Shown: positions 8,368 to 17,744 of the stretch, piece after piece | How positions within the stretch are numbered: the first letter of the stretch is position 1 | Layout: every line of letters starts with the position of its first letter | From: Pseudomonadota bacterium | GTDB lineage: Bacteria; Pseudomonadota; Alphaproteobacteria; Rhizobiales; Pleomorphomonadaceae | NCBI GenBank assembly: GCA_023436885.1 | Contig: JAEZHI010000004.1 | Span: 620,001-684,000, forward strand | Direction of reading: 5' to 3' | Length of the DNA: 64,000 nucleotides | Translations under genes and position numbers: made by a program | Notes under the pieces: generated by a model | The model's database searches: none | The model's input: the letters and a program-made list of their open reading frames with translations, nothing else | Told to the model about the DNA's origin: nothing

Positions 8368-10479
8368 ATGCGCCCCGACATTCTCAATCCTCTCTTCCAA
8401 CCACTCACTTCTCTGCCTGGCGTCGGCCCCCGCACGGCCCCAAAACTTGAGAAACTGGTTGGCCCCACAGGCGAGACGGCACGCAGCGCCGTGGTTCTGG
8501 ATCTTCTTTTCCATATTCCTACCGGCCTTATCGACCGCAGCCACGAAGCATTGATCAAATCGGCGCCGGAAGGCGCGATCGTTACTTTGCGGGTGCATGT
8601 AGACCGCCACCGTCCAGCCCCGCCGCAGTCGCGGGCGCCCTATCGCATCTCGGTCCATGACGACAGCGGCGACCTTACCGTCACCTACTTCCGGGCCGAA
8701 AAGGGCTGGCTGGAAAAACTCTATCCCCAAGGGGAAACGGTTCTCATCTCCGGCCGTCTTGAGCGCTTCAATGGCGCACCGCAGATGAGCCATCCAGACC
8801 ACGTGGTACTGGAAGCTGAGGCCGACAAGCTGCCACGGTTGGAGCCGGTTTATCCGATGACCGAAGGCGTAGGCGGCAGGTTGCTATCTCGTCTTGCCGA
8901 ATCAGCGCTCGGTCACCTCCCGGCCTTGCCGGAGTGGCTCGACGAGGCGCATCTGCGCCGGGAGAACTGGCCCTCCTTTGCCGAGGCGTTGCGCTATCTC
9001 CACAAGCCGGAAACGCTCGAGACCGGCGATGAATCGAGCCCAGCCCTCACCCGCCTCGCCTATGACGAGTTGCTTGCCAATCAACTCGCTCTCGCTCTCG
9101 TTCGGCGGCAACTCAAGGGCGTCGCAACTCGGCCGCGATTGCCGACCGGCGAGATTGCCAAGTGTCTGCGCGGTGCTTTGCCCTTTCGCCTGACGGCATC
9201 CCAGGATGCGGCCATTGCCGATGTCGTCGCCGACCTTTCAGCGCCGTCACGGATGGTGCGGCTCATCCAGGGAGATGTCGGCTCGGGCAAGACCATGGTG
9301 GCTCTTTTCGCCGCAGCGGCTGCCGTTGAGACGGGCGGCCAAGTGGCCGTGATGGCGCCGACTGAACTGCTCGCGCGCCAGCATGCAAACTCGATGGCCA
9401 GGCTAGCGGAGGCAGCAGGGCTAAGGCTGGCCCTCCTGACCGGCGCCGACAAGGCAAAGGGCAAACGCGAAACCTTGGCGCGCATCACCGCCGGCGAGGT
9501 CGACATCATTGTGGGCACGCATGCCCTGTTCCAGTCGGCGGTGGAGTTTCGCAACTTGACGCTGGCTGTGGTCGATGAGCAGCACCGCTTCGGCGTCCAT
9601 CAACGGCTGGCATTATCAGCCAAAGGCACCACCACGGACCTGCTGGTCATGACGGCGACTCCCATTCCTCGCACCCTGATGCTCGCCTATTTTGGCGACA
9701 TGGATGTCTCCCGCCTCACCGAAAAGCCCGCCGGTCGCAAGCCGATCACCACGGTGACCGTGCCACAGGAGCGCATCGGTGAGATCGTCGACCGCATTGC
9801 CTCGGCCATCCGGCTGGAGGGCGCCAAGGTCTATTGGGTCTGCCCGTTGGTGGAAGAAAGCGAGAATATCGATCTAGCGGCAGCGGAGGAGCGGTACGCC
9901 GACCTCGGGCAGCACTTCGGAGACGATGTGGCGCTCGTCCACGGCCGCATGAAGGCGACCGACAAGGATGCTGCCATGGCCCGTTTCAAGACCGGAGACG
10001 CCCACATCCTGGTGGCGACAACGGTGATCGAGGTGGGTGTGGATGTGCCGGACGCAACCATCATGGTCATCGAGCACGCCGAGCGCTTCGGCCTGGCTCA
10101 GCTCCACCAATTGCGCGGCCGCGTCGGTCGCGGCGACAAGTCCTCGTCTTGCGTGCTGCTCTACAAGGGGCCGCTCGGCGAGACGGCCAAGGCGCGGCTC
10201 AATGTGATGCGAGAGAGCGAAGATGGCTTCCGCATCGCCGAGGAAGACCTCAAGCTGCGCGGCGGTGGGGAAATGCTCGGGACCCGCCAAAGTGGCATGC
10301 CCGGCTTTCGCTTTGTTCGTGCCGAGCATCATGGCGCGCTGATGGAAACGGCTCGAGACGATGCCGCGTTACTGTTGACACGAGATTCCGGCTTGGCAGG
10401 TCCACGCGGCGAAGCTCTAAGGTTGCTGCTTTATCTGTTCGGTCGCGACGAGGCAGTGCGGCTGATAAGAGCGGGCTGA
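8368..10479 (+). CDS. recG: ATP-dependent DNA helicase RecG
   Basis: 703 aa, normal length. Branch-migrating helicase that remodels stalled replication forks and Holliday junctions. The N-terminal wedge domain (about 1-165) carries an OB fold. Walker A is GDVGSGKT, motif II DEQH in VVDEQHRFG, motif III TATPIPRT, and the C-terminal helicase motifs include HLRGRVGRG-type QLRGRVGRG. The start ATG 8368 has a weak ribosome site, but the MRPDILNPLF N-terminus is typical. It converges on the LysR gene with a 10-base gap. Confidence 0.96.
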   Translation: MRPDILNPLFQPLTSLPGVGPRTAPKLEKLVGPTGETARSAVVLDLLFHIPTGLIDRSHEALIKSAPEGAIVTLRVHVDRHRPAPPQSRAPYRISVHDDSGDLTVTYFRAEKGWLEKLYPQGETVLISGRLERFNGAPQMSHPDHVVLEAEADKLPRLEPVYPMTEGVGGRLLSRLAESALGHLPALPEWLDEAHLRRENWPSFAEALRYLHKPETLETGDESSPALTRLAYDELLANQLALALVRRQLKGVATRPRLPTGEIAKCLRGALPFRLTASQDAAIADVVADLSAPSRMVRLIQGDVGSGKTMVALFAAAAAVETGGQVAVMAPTELLARQHANSMARLAEAAGLRLALLTGADKAKGKRETLARITAGEVDIIVGTHALFQSAVEFRNLTLAVVDEQHRFGVHQRLALSAKGTTTDLLVMTATPIPRTLMLAYFGDMDVSRLTEKPAGRKPITTVTVPQERIGEIVDRIASAIRLEGAKVYWVCPLVEESENIDLAAAEERYADLGQHFGDDVALVHGRMKATDKDAAMARFKTGDAHILVATTVIEVGVDVPDATIMVIEHAERFGLAQLHQLRGRVGRGDKSSSCVLLYKGPLGETAKARLNVMRESEDGFRIAEEDLKLRGGGEMLGTRQSGMPGFRFVRAEHHGALMETARDDAALLLTRDSGLAGPRGEALRLLLYLFGRDEAVRLIRAG

Positions 10480-10489
10480 CCCTCTTCAA

Positions 10490-11419
10490 TCAGGGCTCAC
10501 CTTCGTCCCGCACCCCTTTCGCAACATCGCGGATCGCTGCCATCATCAGCTCGGCACCGAGCGTCAGCGGCGCCCCGGACCGAACGATAAGTCCCAGCGG
10601 TCCAAAGGTATCGGAGGTATCGACCGGCAACTCGCGCAACGTGCCCGCCATGAGATCGCCGACCACTTCGCCGTAATGGGCGATCCAGATGGCATCGTTC
10701 GTCGTGGTGAAGGCCCGGCCGAACGTCGTCGAAACCGTATCGATGCGCCTCAGCTTCGGCCCTGCCGCGAGGCGGATCAGTAACTCGACCGCATGGGCGT
10801 GAATGGTCGACCCAGGCGGAGGAACCAAGACGACGTAGTCCGACAGGCGGCCCAACTTGGCGCCTTGGGCAAAGAGCGGATGATCACGGCGCGCCACCAC
10901 GGCGACCCGCTCGGTGTAGAGATGCTCGAAGGCGAGGCCGATCATGTCCGAAGATGAGCCCATGCGTCCGAGCACGAAATCGAGCTCTCCGGCCCTTAGA
11001 TGATTCAGAATCGAAAGATTATCTGCGGTTATGATCTGGGGCGTTGTGCCGACACTTGTCCCAAGGAAACGGGAAACCGCTTCCGGCAGAACACGGGACG
11101 ATGCCGAAGCCAACGCGCCCATGCGAACAATCGATGCGCCTTGCTGCAGCGCCAGCTCGACCGACTCGACTCCCTGGCGCAATGCCGCGATCGACGCGCC
11201 GGCAAACCGCAGGAATACTTCGCCGTAATAAGAGAGAACCACGGATCTATGGCTGCGATCGAACAGCTCGACGCCCAGAATCTCCTCGAGCTCTCGAATC
11301 GTCTTGGAGACTGCCGGCTGACTGATCGACAAGGATATGGCCGCCTTGCCGATGCTTTTCAGGCGGGCAACTTCCACAAAGGAACTCAGATGCCTATGTT
11401 TGATGCGGTTCTCGATCAC
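10490..11419 (-). CDS. PcaQ-like LysR-family transcriptional regulator
   Basis: 309 aa with a GTG start (11419). Winged HTH at about 5-65 (SISQPAVSKTIRELEEILG), then a periplasmic-binding-like effector domain. The N-terminus IKHRHLSSFVEVAR strongly recalls PcaQ, the activator of beta-ketoadipate pathway genes in rhizobia. No pca genes are in the window, so the target is unknown. A palindrome resembling the PcaQ box lies at 11,432-11,446 directly upstream, consistent with autoregulation and possibly control of the divergent DsbA-family gene. Confidence 0.85.
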   Translation of the reverse strand: MIENRIKHRHLSSFVEVARLKSIGKAAISLSISQPAVSKTIRELEEILGVELFDRSHRSVVLSYYGEVFLRFAGASIAALRQGVESVELALQQGASIVRMGALASASSRVLPEAVSRFLGTSVGTTPQIITADNLSILNHLRAGELDFVLGRMGSSSDMIGLAFEHLYTERVAVVARRDHPLFAQGAKLGRLSDYVVLVPPPGSTIHAHAVELLIRLAAGPKLRRIDTVSTTFGRAFTTTNDAIWIAHYGEVVGDLMAGTLRELPVDTSDTFGPLGLIVRSGAPLTLGAELMMAAIRDVAKGVRDEGEP

Positions 11420-11431
11420 GTCGGGCCCTCT

Positions 11432-11446
11432 ATAACCGGCCGTTAT
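11432..11446. promoter_or_regulatory. LysR-type operator resembling a PcaQ box
   Basis: ATAACCGGCCGTTAT is a dyad with ATAAC/GTTAT arms. PcaQ of Sinorhizobium is reported to bind ATAACC-N4-GGTTAA; the left half matches fully and the right half partly. It lies 13 bases upstream of the regulator start codon and 125 bases upstream of the divergent gene. Confidence 0.55.
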
Positions 11447-11571
11447 GTAACGAGCCTTGTATCACGTCTGCCATGAAACATTGGTCGAGTCCGTGTCCGC
11501 CCTCGTCCGTAATTGGTGGTAGGATATCTCCCCACAACAGTGCCTATCAGGCAACCATCCGAGGAGTGCCT

Positions 11572-12231
11572 ATGCAGAAACCCAAACTCCATCTGGACGT
11601 CATCGTCGACGTCGTCTGTCCCTGGTGCTTCCTCGGCAAACGCCGGCTCGACGCTGCCATCGGCGAACTTGACGACATTGACGTTGAAGTTCGCTATCGG
11701 CCGTTCCAGCTCGATCCGACGACGCCTCAGGAAGGAGTCGATCGCGAGGAATACGTCATCGGCAAGTTCGGCAGCGCCGACGCGCTCGACGAAGCACACG
11801 CTCGCCTTTTCGATCTCGGCGCCGACATCGGCATCACCTACGCCTTCGATCTCATCGAAAAGAATCCGAACACGCTCGACGCTCACCGCCTTGTACGCTG
11901 GGCAGCAGCCGAAGGGCTGAGCGATCCTATGTTGGAGCGCCTGTTCTCGCTGTTCTTCGAAGAGGGAGGCGATCTTACAGACGCTGAGACATTGATCGCC
12001 GCAGCTGAGGAAGTGGGCCTCGACGGCGACGAGGTCACGATGAAGCTTGAGGATGGCGTTGACCTCGATGCAGTGAAAGCCGATATCGCTCACGCCGGAC
12101 GCATGGGCATCACCGGCGTACCGACGGTCATCATCGAGAACAAGTTTGCCATATCCGGCGCACAGACGTCGGAAGTGCTCGTCGACGCCCTTCGCAGGAT
12201 TTCGTCTGAAATCGAGGCGGCGCAAGGCTGA
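11572..12231 (+). CDS. DsbA-family (FrnE-like) oxidoreductase
   Basis: 219 aa from ATG 11572, preceded by GAGGAG. The redox motif CPWC is at 16-19 in a thioredoxin fold, and the cis-Pro loop is GVPTVII. The absence of a signal peptide places it in the cytosol, as for FrnE / 2-hydroxychromene-2-carboxylate isomerase-like members. A start at 11473 would add an unrelated N-terminus. It is divergent from the PcaQ-like regulator and ends at a shared terminator with glpX. Confidence 0.88.
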   Translation: MQKPKLHLDVIVDVVCPWCFLGKRRLDAAIGELDDIDVEVRYRPFQLDPTTPQEGVDREEYVIGKFGSADALDEAHARLFDLGADIGITYAFDLIEKNPNTLDAHRLVRWAAAEGLSDPMLERLFSLFFEEGGDLTDAETLIAAAEEVGLDGDEVTMKLEDGVDLDAVKADIAHAGRMGITGVPTVIIENKFAISGAQTSEVLVDALRRISSEIEAAQG

Positions 12232-12235
12232 AAGA

Positions 12236-12264
12236 AAAAGGGGCGCCCACGCGGAGCGCCCCGC
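12236..12264. terminator. Bidirectional terminator between the DsbA-family gene and glpX
   Basis: GGGGCGC (12240-12246) pairs with GCGCCCC (12256-12262). On the minus strand it is followed by TTTTTCTTTC, fitting glpX; convergent genes share it. Confidence 0.85.
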
Positions 12265-12282
12265 TTTCAATGATAGTCAGAT

Positions 12283-13269
12283 CTAGATCGCATCGACCTT
12301 GTCGCGATCGATGTGTTCAGCCTTGATACGGCGAACAGTACCTGTCCAGGACCGCATCACCACCGTATCGGTGATGATCTTGCCGCCCTTGAAGCGCACG
12401 CCATCGAGCAGATTGCCCTTCGTGACACCGGTCGCGGCAAACAGCACGTCACCTTGCGCCATGTCTTCCATGGAGTACTTCTTGGTGACGTCCTCAATGC
12501 CCATACGCCTGGCACGCTCAACCTGATCCGGGCGGTTGATCATTAGCCGCCCCTGCATCTGACCGCCAAGGCAACGCAGCGCCGCCGCAGCCAGCACACC
12601 TTCGGGTGCTCCACCGACACCGAGATAGATGTCGATGCCGGTCTCTTCTGGGTCGGTCGTCTGGATAACGCCTGCAATGTCGCCATCGCCAATCAGGCGA
12701 ATGGAAGCACCCAGACCGCGCACTTCGTCGATCAGGCGAGCATGACGCGGGCGATCGAGAATGCAGGCGGTGATCGCCGAAACAGGGACTCCCTTGGCCT
12801 TGGCAAGGGCGCGAATGTTCTCGGTCGGCGTGGCATCAAGATCGATCAGGCCGGCAGGAAAGCCGGGTCCGATAGCGATCTTGTCCATATAGACGTCAGG
12901 CGCGTTCAAGAGGCCGCCCTGTTCGGAAATGGCGACGCAGGCGAGCGAGTTGGTCTGGTTCTTGGCACACATGGTCGTGCCTTCCAGCGGATCGGCAGCG
13001 ATATCCACGCGCGGCCCTTTTCCAGTACCCACCTCTTCGCCGATGTAGAGCATCGGCGCCTCATCGCGCTCTCCTTCACCAATCATGATCGTGCCTTGAA
13101 CCGGCAACTGATTGAGCTCGGAGCGCATGGCATCCACGGCTGCTTGATCGGCGGCGTGCTCATCGCCATGCCCGCGCAGGCGGGCCGCCGCCATTGCCGT
13201 ACGTTCGGTAACCCGAACAATCTCAAGGGTTAGAATGCGGTCGAGAGAATTGGAGAACTTTTGCGACAT
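12283..13269 (-). CDS. glpX: Class II fructose-1,6-bisphosphatase
   Basis: 328 aa from ATG 13269 (MSQKFSNSLDRILTLE). Gluconeogenic hydrolysis of fructose-1,6-bisphosphate to fructose-6-phosphate. The family motifs GEGERDE (64-70) and DPLEGTT (93-99) supply metal and phosphate ligands, and GVGGAPEG is conserved. In rhizobia this gene commonly lies downstream of hom, as here, though a hom terminator and 446 bases separate them, so it probably has its own promoter. Confidence 0.95.
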   Translation of the reverse strand: MSQKFSNSLDRILTLEIVRVTERTAMAAARLRGHGDEHAADQAAVDAMRSELNQLPVQGTIMIGEGERDEAPMLYIGEEVGTGKGPRVDIAADPLEGTTMCAKNQTNSLACVAISEQGGLLNAPDVYMDKIAIGPGFPAGLIDLDATPTENIRALAKAKGVPVSAITACILDRPRHARLIDEVRGLGASIRLIGDGDIAGVIQTTDPEETGIDIYLGVGGAPEGVLAAAALRCLGGQMQGRLMINRPDQVERARRMGIEDVTKKYSMEDMAQGDVLFAATGVTKGNLLDGVRFKGGKIITDTVVMRSWTGTVRRIKAEHIDRDKVDAI

Positions 13270-13715
13270 GAAACAACCCGCAGCTCGGACAGCCAACCGA
13301 ATTCGTCGCTGCGGCTACCGGAGGTCTTGGGGCCGCGCGAACGGGGGAGAAACCCGGTCGATACTATAGCGAGGTAGGAAGAACCTGCGATAGAGGTCAA
13401 TGCGCCATAGGACGCAATACGGATGTTGCCCGTTAAGATTAACCATTTCGCGAGAATGCGGCAGTGCCGATACTTGGCGAAATACCGCGGTTTACAGGCG
13501 TTATTAGACCATTTGACAAGCAGACATGCAAAAAGTCGATAGCAGCATCCCTTCACTGCGGCCTGTCAGTTAAAACAGGATCGTAAGGACGATGGACACC
13601 AAGTTGCAGCCACCAAAAGAAGGCCTGAAAAAGAGCAAGGGACATTCGTTCCCTCGCTCCAAAAAACACTGCTCTGTAGATCGGAGCCCCCCGAACTTCA
13701 GATACGGTTTGCGTC
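13270..13715. other. hom-glpX intergenic region
   Basis: 446 bases without a supported gene. It contains the glpX upstream region and the terminator of the hom operon at 13,626-13,659. An open frame at 13,230-13,556 lacks family features and a ribosome site. Confidence 0.6.
13626..13659 (-). terminator. Terminator of the aminotransferase-hom operon
   Basis: GAGCAAGGGA (13633-13642) pairs imperfectly with TCCCTCGCTC (13650-13659). On the minus strand the stem is followed by TTTTTC. Confidence 0.8.
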
Positions 13716-15032
13716 CTAAAGACTCTCGATCCGGATCAAAGTGGGCTTGGCCGCAATGTGTCCGGCCTCTTCGATGGTAGCCAGCGCTGCGCGGATTTCC
13801 GTCTCGCGCGTCGCGTAGGTAATCAGCACCACAGGCTGGGGCGCGCCGGTATGTCCAGCGGCATCGTCATCACCCCCACGGCGGCGTTGCACGATGGACT
13901 CAAGCGAAATGTCACGATCGGCCATGCTCTTGGCAATCCCGGCAAACGCGCCAGGGCGATCATAGACAGACAGGCGCACGTAATATCCGCCCTTGTGCGC
14001 CTGAATCTCCGCCTTCTGATAAGGCAGGAGCTCGTTGACCGGCAGACCGAATACGGGCGTGTGATGGCCACGCGCCGCGTCGACGATATCGGCGATAACC
14101 GACGAAGCGGTCGCATTGCCACCAGCCCCCGGTCCGACCAGAACTACCTCGCCGAGCGCATCACCGTCGAAGGCAACGGCATTGAGAACGCCCGATGTTT
14201 GCGCCACCACCGATTTTTTTGGAACCATAGCGGGATTGACCCTCGCCTCGATCCCACTGTCTGTGCGTCTGGCCACCCCCAAAAGCTTGATGCGATAACC
14301 AAGCTCTTCGGCCGCCTTGATGTCGTCGAGGGAGATCGATGTTATGCCTTCCACATAGATGGCGCCAGCATCGATTTCCGTCCCGAAAGCTAGGCTTGTC
14401 AAAATGGCAAGCTTGTGAGCGGTATCGAAGCCCCCCACGTCGAAGGTGGGATCGGCCTCGGCATAGCCGAGCCGTTGCGCTTCGGCGAGACATGTTTCGA
14501 AGGAGAGCTGCTCCTTCTCCATCCTGGTCAAGATGTAGTTGCAAGTGCCGTTGAGGATGCCGACAATGCCGGTCACCGTGTTGCCCGCAAGGCTTTCTTT
14601 CAGCGTCTTGATCACCGGAATGCCGCCAGCAACAGCCGCTTCGAAGCCAATCGACAGGCCGGCTTTCTCGGCAAGCTGGGCAAGTTCGACGCCGTGTCGG
14701 GCGAGCAGCGCCTTGTTCGCAGTAATCACCGGTTTGCCGGCGGCGAGCGCGGCTCGCACCACATTTTCGGCTGCGCCAGAAGCGCCGCCAATAAGCTCTA
14801 TCACCACATCCACGTTCGGATCGGCAACCATGGCAACCGGATCGTCATACCAGGCAAACCCATCTACGCTGACACCACGGTCACGGTTGCGGTCACGCGC
14901 CGACACAGCCGTAATCGTCACCGGCCGTCCAGCCCGTAAAGTCAGCGAGCTGAGATTGGACTGGATGATGCGAACAACGGACGCGCCGACGGTCCCGAGA
15001 CCGGCGATGCCAAGGCGAAGCGGTTTACCCAT
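13716..15032 (-). CDS. hom: Homoserine dehydrogenase
   Basis: 438 aa. Converts aspartate semialdehyde to homoserine for Thr/Met/Ile synthesis. The Rossmann motif GLGTVGASV lies at 10-18. The substrate domain has NGTCNYILT and the catalytic Lys region with EADPTFDV. A C-terminal ACT domain at about 355-430 (VYDRPGAFAGIAKSMADR) suggests allosteric control by an amino acid. It lies about 90 bases downstream of an aminotransferase on the same strand, an arrangement conserved in the order. Confidence 0.96.
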   Translation of the reverse strand: MGKPLRLGIAGLGTVGASVVRIIQSNLSSLTLRAGRPVTITAVSARDRNRDRGVSVDGFAWYDDPVAMVADPNVDVVIELIGGASGAAENVVRAALAAGKPVITANKALLARHGVELAQLAEKAGLSIGFEAAVAGGIPVIKTLKESLAGNTVTGIVGILNGTCNYILTRMEKEQLSFETCLAEAQRLGYAEADPTFDVGGFDTAHKLAILTSLAFGTEIDAGAIYVEGITSISLDDIKAAEELGYRIKLLGVARRTDSGIEARVNPAMVPKKSVVAQTSGVLNAVAFDGDALGEVVLVGPGAGGNATASSVIADIVDAARGHHTPVFGLPVNELLPYQKAEIQAHKGGYYVRLSVYDRPGAFAGIAKSMADRDISLESIVQRRRGGDDDAAGHTGAPQPVVLITYATRETEIRAALATIEEAGHIAAKPTLIRIESL

Positions 15033-15126
15033 GATTCTTTCCGAAACTCTCTGTCTTCGAGAGCGTTTCCGGAATCGCTTTCACCGGAAACGCCCTGTTT
15101 GGCCACTCACGCGATAGCTACGAAGG

Positions 15127-16356
15127 TCAGCGGCTCTGACCAACCGGAGCGTAGTTATGCATGGTTTCATCGGCCGTGTCGAAGAATCGACGGAGCCCTC
15201 GCGCTGCCTGGCGGATACGCTGCTCGTTCTCCACCAAAGCGATGCGCACATAATCGTCGCCTTGTTCGCCAAAGCCGACGCCGGGAGCGACTGCCACTTC
15301 TGCCTTTTCGATCAGAAGCTTGGAGAACTCCAGGCTCCCAAGCGATTTGAACCGCTCCGGTAGGGGCGCCCAAGCAAACATCGAAGCACGCGGAACGGGA
15401 ATCTCCCATCCGGCACGGCCAAAGCTTTCCACCATGACATCGCGACGACGCTTGTAGGTCTGACGCACCTCTTCGATGTGAGCGTCGGCGTCAGGATCAT
15501 TGAGGGCGGCGGTTGCCGCAACCTGGATCGGCGTGAAGGCGCCGTAATCGAGGTAGGATTTGACCCGCGCCAGGGCAGCGATCAGCCGCTCGTTGCCCAC
15601 GGCAAAACCCATGCGCCAACCGGCCATCGAGAAAGTCTTGGACATTGAGGTGAATTCGACACAGACGTCCATCGCTCCCGGCACCTGCAACACCGACGGC
15701 GGCGGAACACCGTCGAAATAGATCTCCGAATAGGCGAGATCGGAAAGCACAAACACCTCGTGCTTACGCGCGAAGGCCACGACGTCCTTGTAGAAGTCGA
15801 GATCGACGACCTCGGCCGTCGGATTCGACGGATAGCAAAGAATCAGGGCGAGTGGTTTCGGAATGGAGTGTGTCACCGCCCGTTCCAGAGCGTGGAAGAA
15901 CTCTGGCCCCGGAGTGACCGGCACCGACCGGATGACGCCCCCCACCATGAGGAAGCCGAAGGCGTGAATCGGGTAGGACGGATTGGGGCAGAGAATGACA
16001 TCACCAGGCGCAGTGATCGCCTGCGCCATATTGGCGAAACCTTCCTTCGAGCCCAACGTCGCCACGATCTGCGTGTTGGGATTGAGCTTCACGCCGAAAC
16101 GGCGCTCATAATAGCCAGCCTGCGCCTTGCGAAGACCGCCGATACCGCGTGAGGCAGAATAGCCGTGCGTATCGGGGCGTTGCACAGTTTCGATAAGCTT
16201 ATCAACGACATGCCGCGCCGTGGGCAGATCAGGATTGCCCATGCCGAGGTCGACAATATCTGCGCCCGAAGCTCGCGCGGCAGCCTTGAGCCGGTTGACC
16301 TGCTCAAAGACATACGGCGGGAGGCGCTTGATCTTGTGAAACTCGTTATCGCTCAT
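15127..16356 (-). CDS. Class I/II PLP-dependent aminotransferase (AlaC / DapL-like)
   Basis: 409 aa. The PLP lysine is K240 in TSMSKTFSMAGWRMG, with YPSNPT and SDLAYSEIYF as the other cofactor-contact segments. Rhizobial members are annotated variously as alanine, aspartate or LL-diaminopimelate aminotransferase. Its place upstream of hom supports a role in alanine or aspartate-family amino acid metabolism, but the sequence does not decide the substrate. Cytosolic. Confidence 0.9.
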   Translation of the reverse strand: MSDNEFHKIKRLPPYVFEQVNRLKAAARASGADIVDLGMGNPDLPTARHVVDKLIETVQRPDTHGYSASRGIGGLRKAQAGYYERRFGVKLNPNTQIVATLGSKEGFANMAQAITAPGDVILCPNPSYPIHAFGFLMVGGVIRSVPVTPGPEFFHALERAVTHSIPKPLALILCYPSNPTAEVVDLDFYKDVVAFARKHEVFVLSDLAYSEIYFDGVPPPSVLQVPGAMDVCVEFTSMSKTFSMAGWRMGFAVGNERLIAALARVKSYLDYGAFTPIQVAATAALNDPDADAHIEEVRQTYKRRRDVMVESFGRAGWEIPVPRASMFAWAPLPERFKSLGSLEFSKLLIEKAEVAVAPGVGFGEQGDDYVRIALVENEQRIRQAARGLRRFFDTADETMHNYAPVGQSR

Positions 16357-16528
16357 GGGGTTGACCTCAGCATGGTCGTGGAAGTCGGCGGTTTTCGCCC
16401 CGCGCCGACAGGCGGGTCTGTGCTTCTAGATCAATTCCGGGCGGGTGGGAAAGTGGCTTTTGGCCAGTCGTCGGCCGATCTCTCCAAAAAGCTACCGCTG
16501 TTGCCGCCCTGCCCGGCTCAACGCGATT

Positions 16529-17269
16529 TTAGCCGATCGTGGAGAGAGCCGGGAAATTTTCAAGAAGCCAGAACGACGCGCGCTGCATGCCGCCTGACAG
16601 GAACAGCGCGCCGGTGATCACCAGCACGCCGCCCATAGCTCGCTCGACCAACGGAAAGTGGCGGCGAAAGCGACGCATGAACAGCACAAATCGGGCCGCG
16701 AAGAGCGCGGCAATCAGAAAGGGAACACCAAGACCGAGAGAATAGACGGCAAGCAGGAGCGCCCCGTCTCCCACCGTATCGCGGCTACCCGCAACTGAAA
16801 GAATGGTGGCGAGGACGGGTCCGATGCACGGCGTCCAGCCAAAGGCAAAGGCAAGACCAAGCAGGAAAGCGCCGCCGAGGCCGGCCTTGACCCTAAAATC
16901 GTGGAACCGAGCTTCACGATAAAACAGCGCGACCCGAAACAGCCCCAGAAAATGCAGCCCCATCAATATGATGAACAGACCAGCAACAATGCCAAGAACC
17001 TCCGACCACTGCCGCAGAAGCTGCCCGAAGACGGACGCAGTCGCTCCAAGCGCGACGAAGACGCACGTAAATCCGAGGACGAAGGAAAGCGCCACTTCAG
17101 CCGCACGCTTTTTTGCGGCAAGCCGGCCCATTTCTTCGCCGGTGAGTTCCTCGATGGACGCGCCTGTGAGGAAACCAAGGTAGGGCGGAACGAGCGGCAG
17201 GACGCAGGGGCTCACAAACGAGAGCAGGCCGGCGCCAAATGCTGCAATCAGGGTTACGTTCGCGTCCAT
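16529..17269 (-). CDS. ccdA: Cytochrome c biogenesis protein CcdA (thiol-disulfide membrane transporter)
   Basis: 246 aa with about six transmembrane helices. The two functional cysteines are in FVSPCVLPLVPPY (C22) and GWTPCIGP (about 148). CcdA passes electrons from cytosolic thioredoxin to periplasmic thiol proteins needed for haem attachment. The start ATG 17269 gives the usual N-terminus. Its partner thioredoxin-like gene is not in the window. Confidence 0.93.
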   Translation of the reverse strand: MDANVTLIAAFGAGLLSFVSPCVLPLVPPYLGFLTGASIEELTGEEMGRLAAKKRAAEVALSFVLGFTCVFVALGATASVFGQLLRQWSEVLGIVAGLFIILMGLHFLGLFRVALFYREARFHDFRVKAGLGGAFLLGLAFAFGWTPCIGPVLATILSVAGSRDTVGDGALLLAVYSLGLGVPFLIAALFAARFVLFMRRFRRHFPLVERAMGGVLVITGALFLSGGMQRASFWLLENFPALSTIG

Positions 17270-17744
17270 AGCGTCTCTATAAACAGGGTCCTGACTGATA
17301 CTCGATTTCGAGCGACCATGCGAGGCAGGTTTTATCTTAAGCCATCAATTCGTTGCGAGATATCAGCAGCCCCACGCCAGCGATAGGAGTCTCGAGTTGC
17401 GGTATGACAATTCGCCCGCGGCGAGTTCCGCTCGATCCTAAGCATTGAACACTTCGCGCCCCTCGCATTGTAGGTAGAAAACAGCACCTTATTGTTGGGA
17501 GAGTTCCACCGGTAGAAATCACGGCGAAGACATAAATATAGCAATGTTTGGTAATTGCCTCATGCAAGAGCGGCTCCAACGTCCTGCAGAGTTGAGAATT
17601 GCTTTTTTCATTGAAACAATGCCAGTTATAACAAGGATGCTGGTTATTACAGGCACGCGTGGCGGATTAATGATTACCTAGCGTTTTTCGCATATGATGA
17701 TTGTTCAAAATTGCAGGGGTAATGGGCTTCCCCGGGGGGAGTGA
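17270..17744. other. ccdA-TRAP receptor divergent intergenic region
   Basis: 475 bases between divergent genes. No supported ORF. It becomes AT-rich at 17,580-17,720 (with GGTTATTACA and CAGTTATAAC tracts), where the promoter of the TRAP receptor gene is expected. No site could be assigned firmly. Confidence 0.5.
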
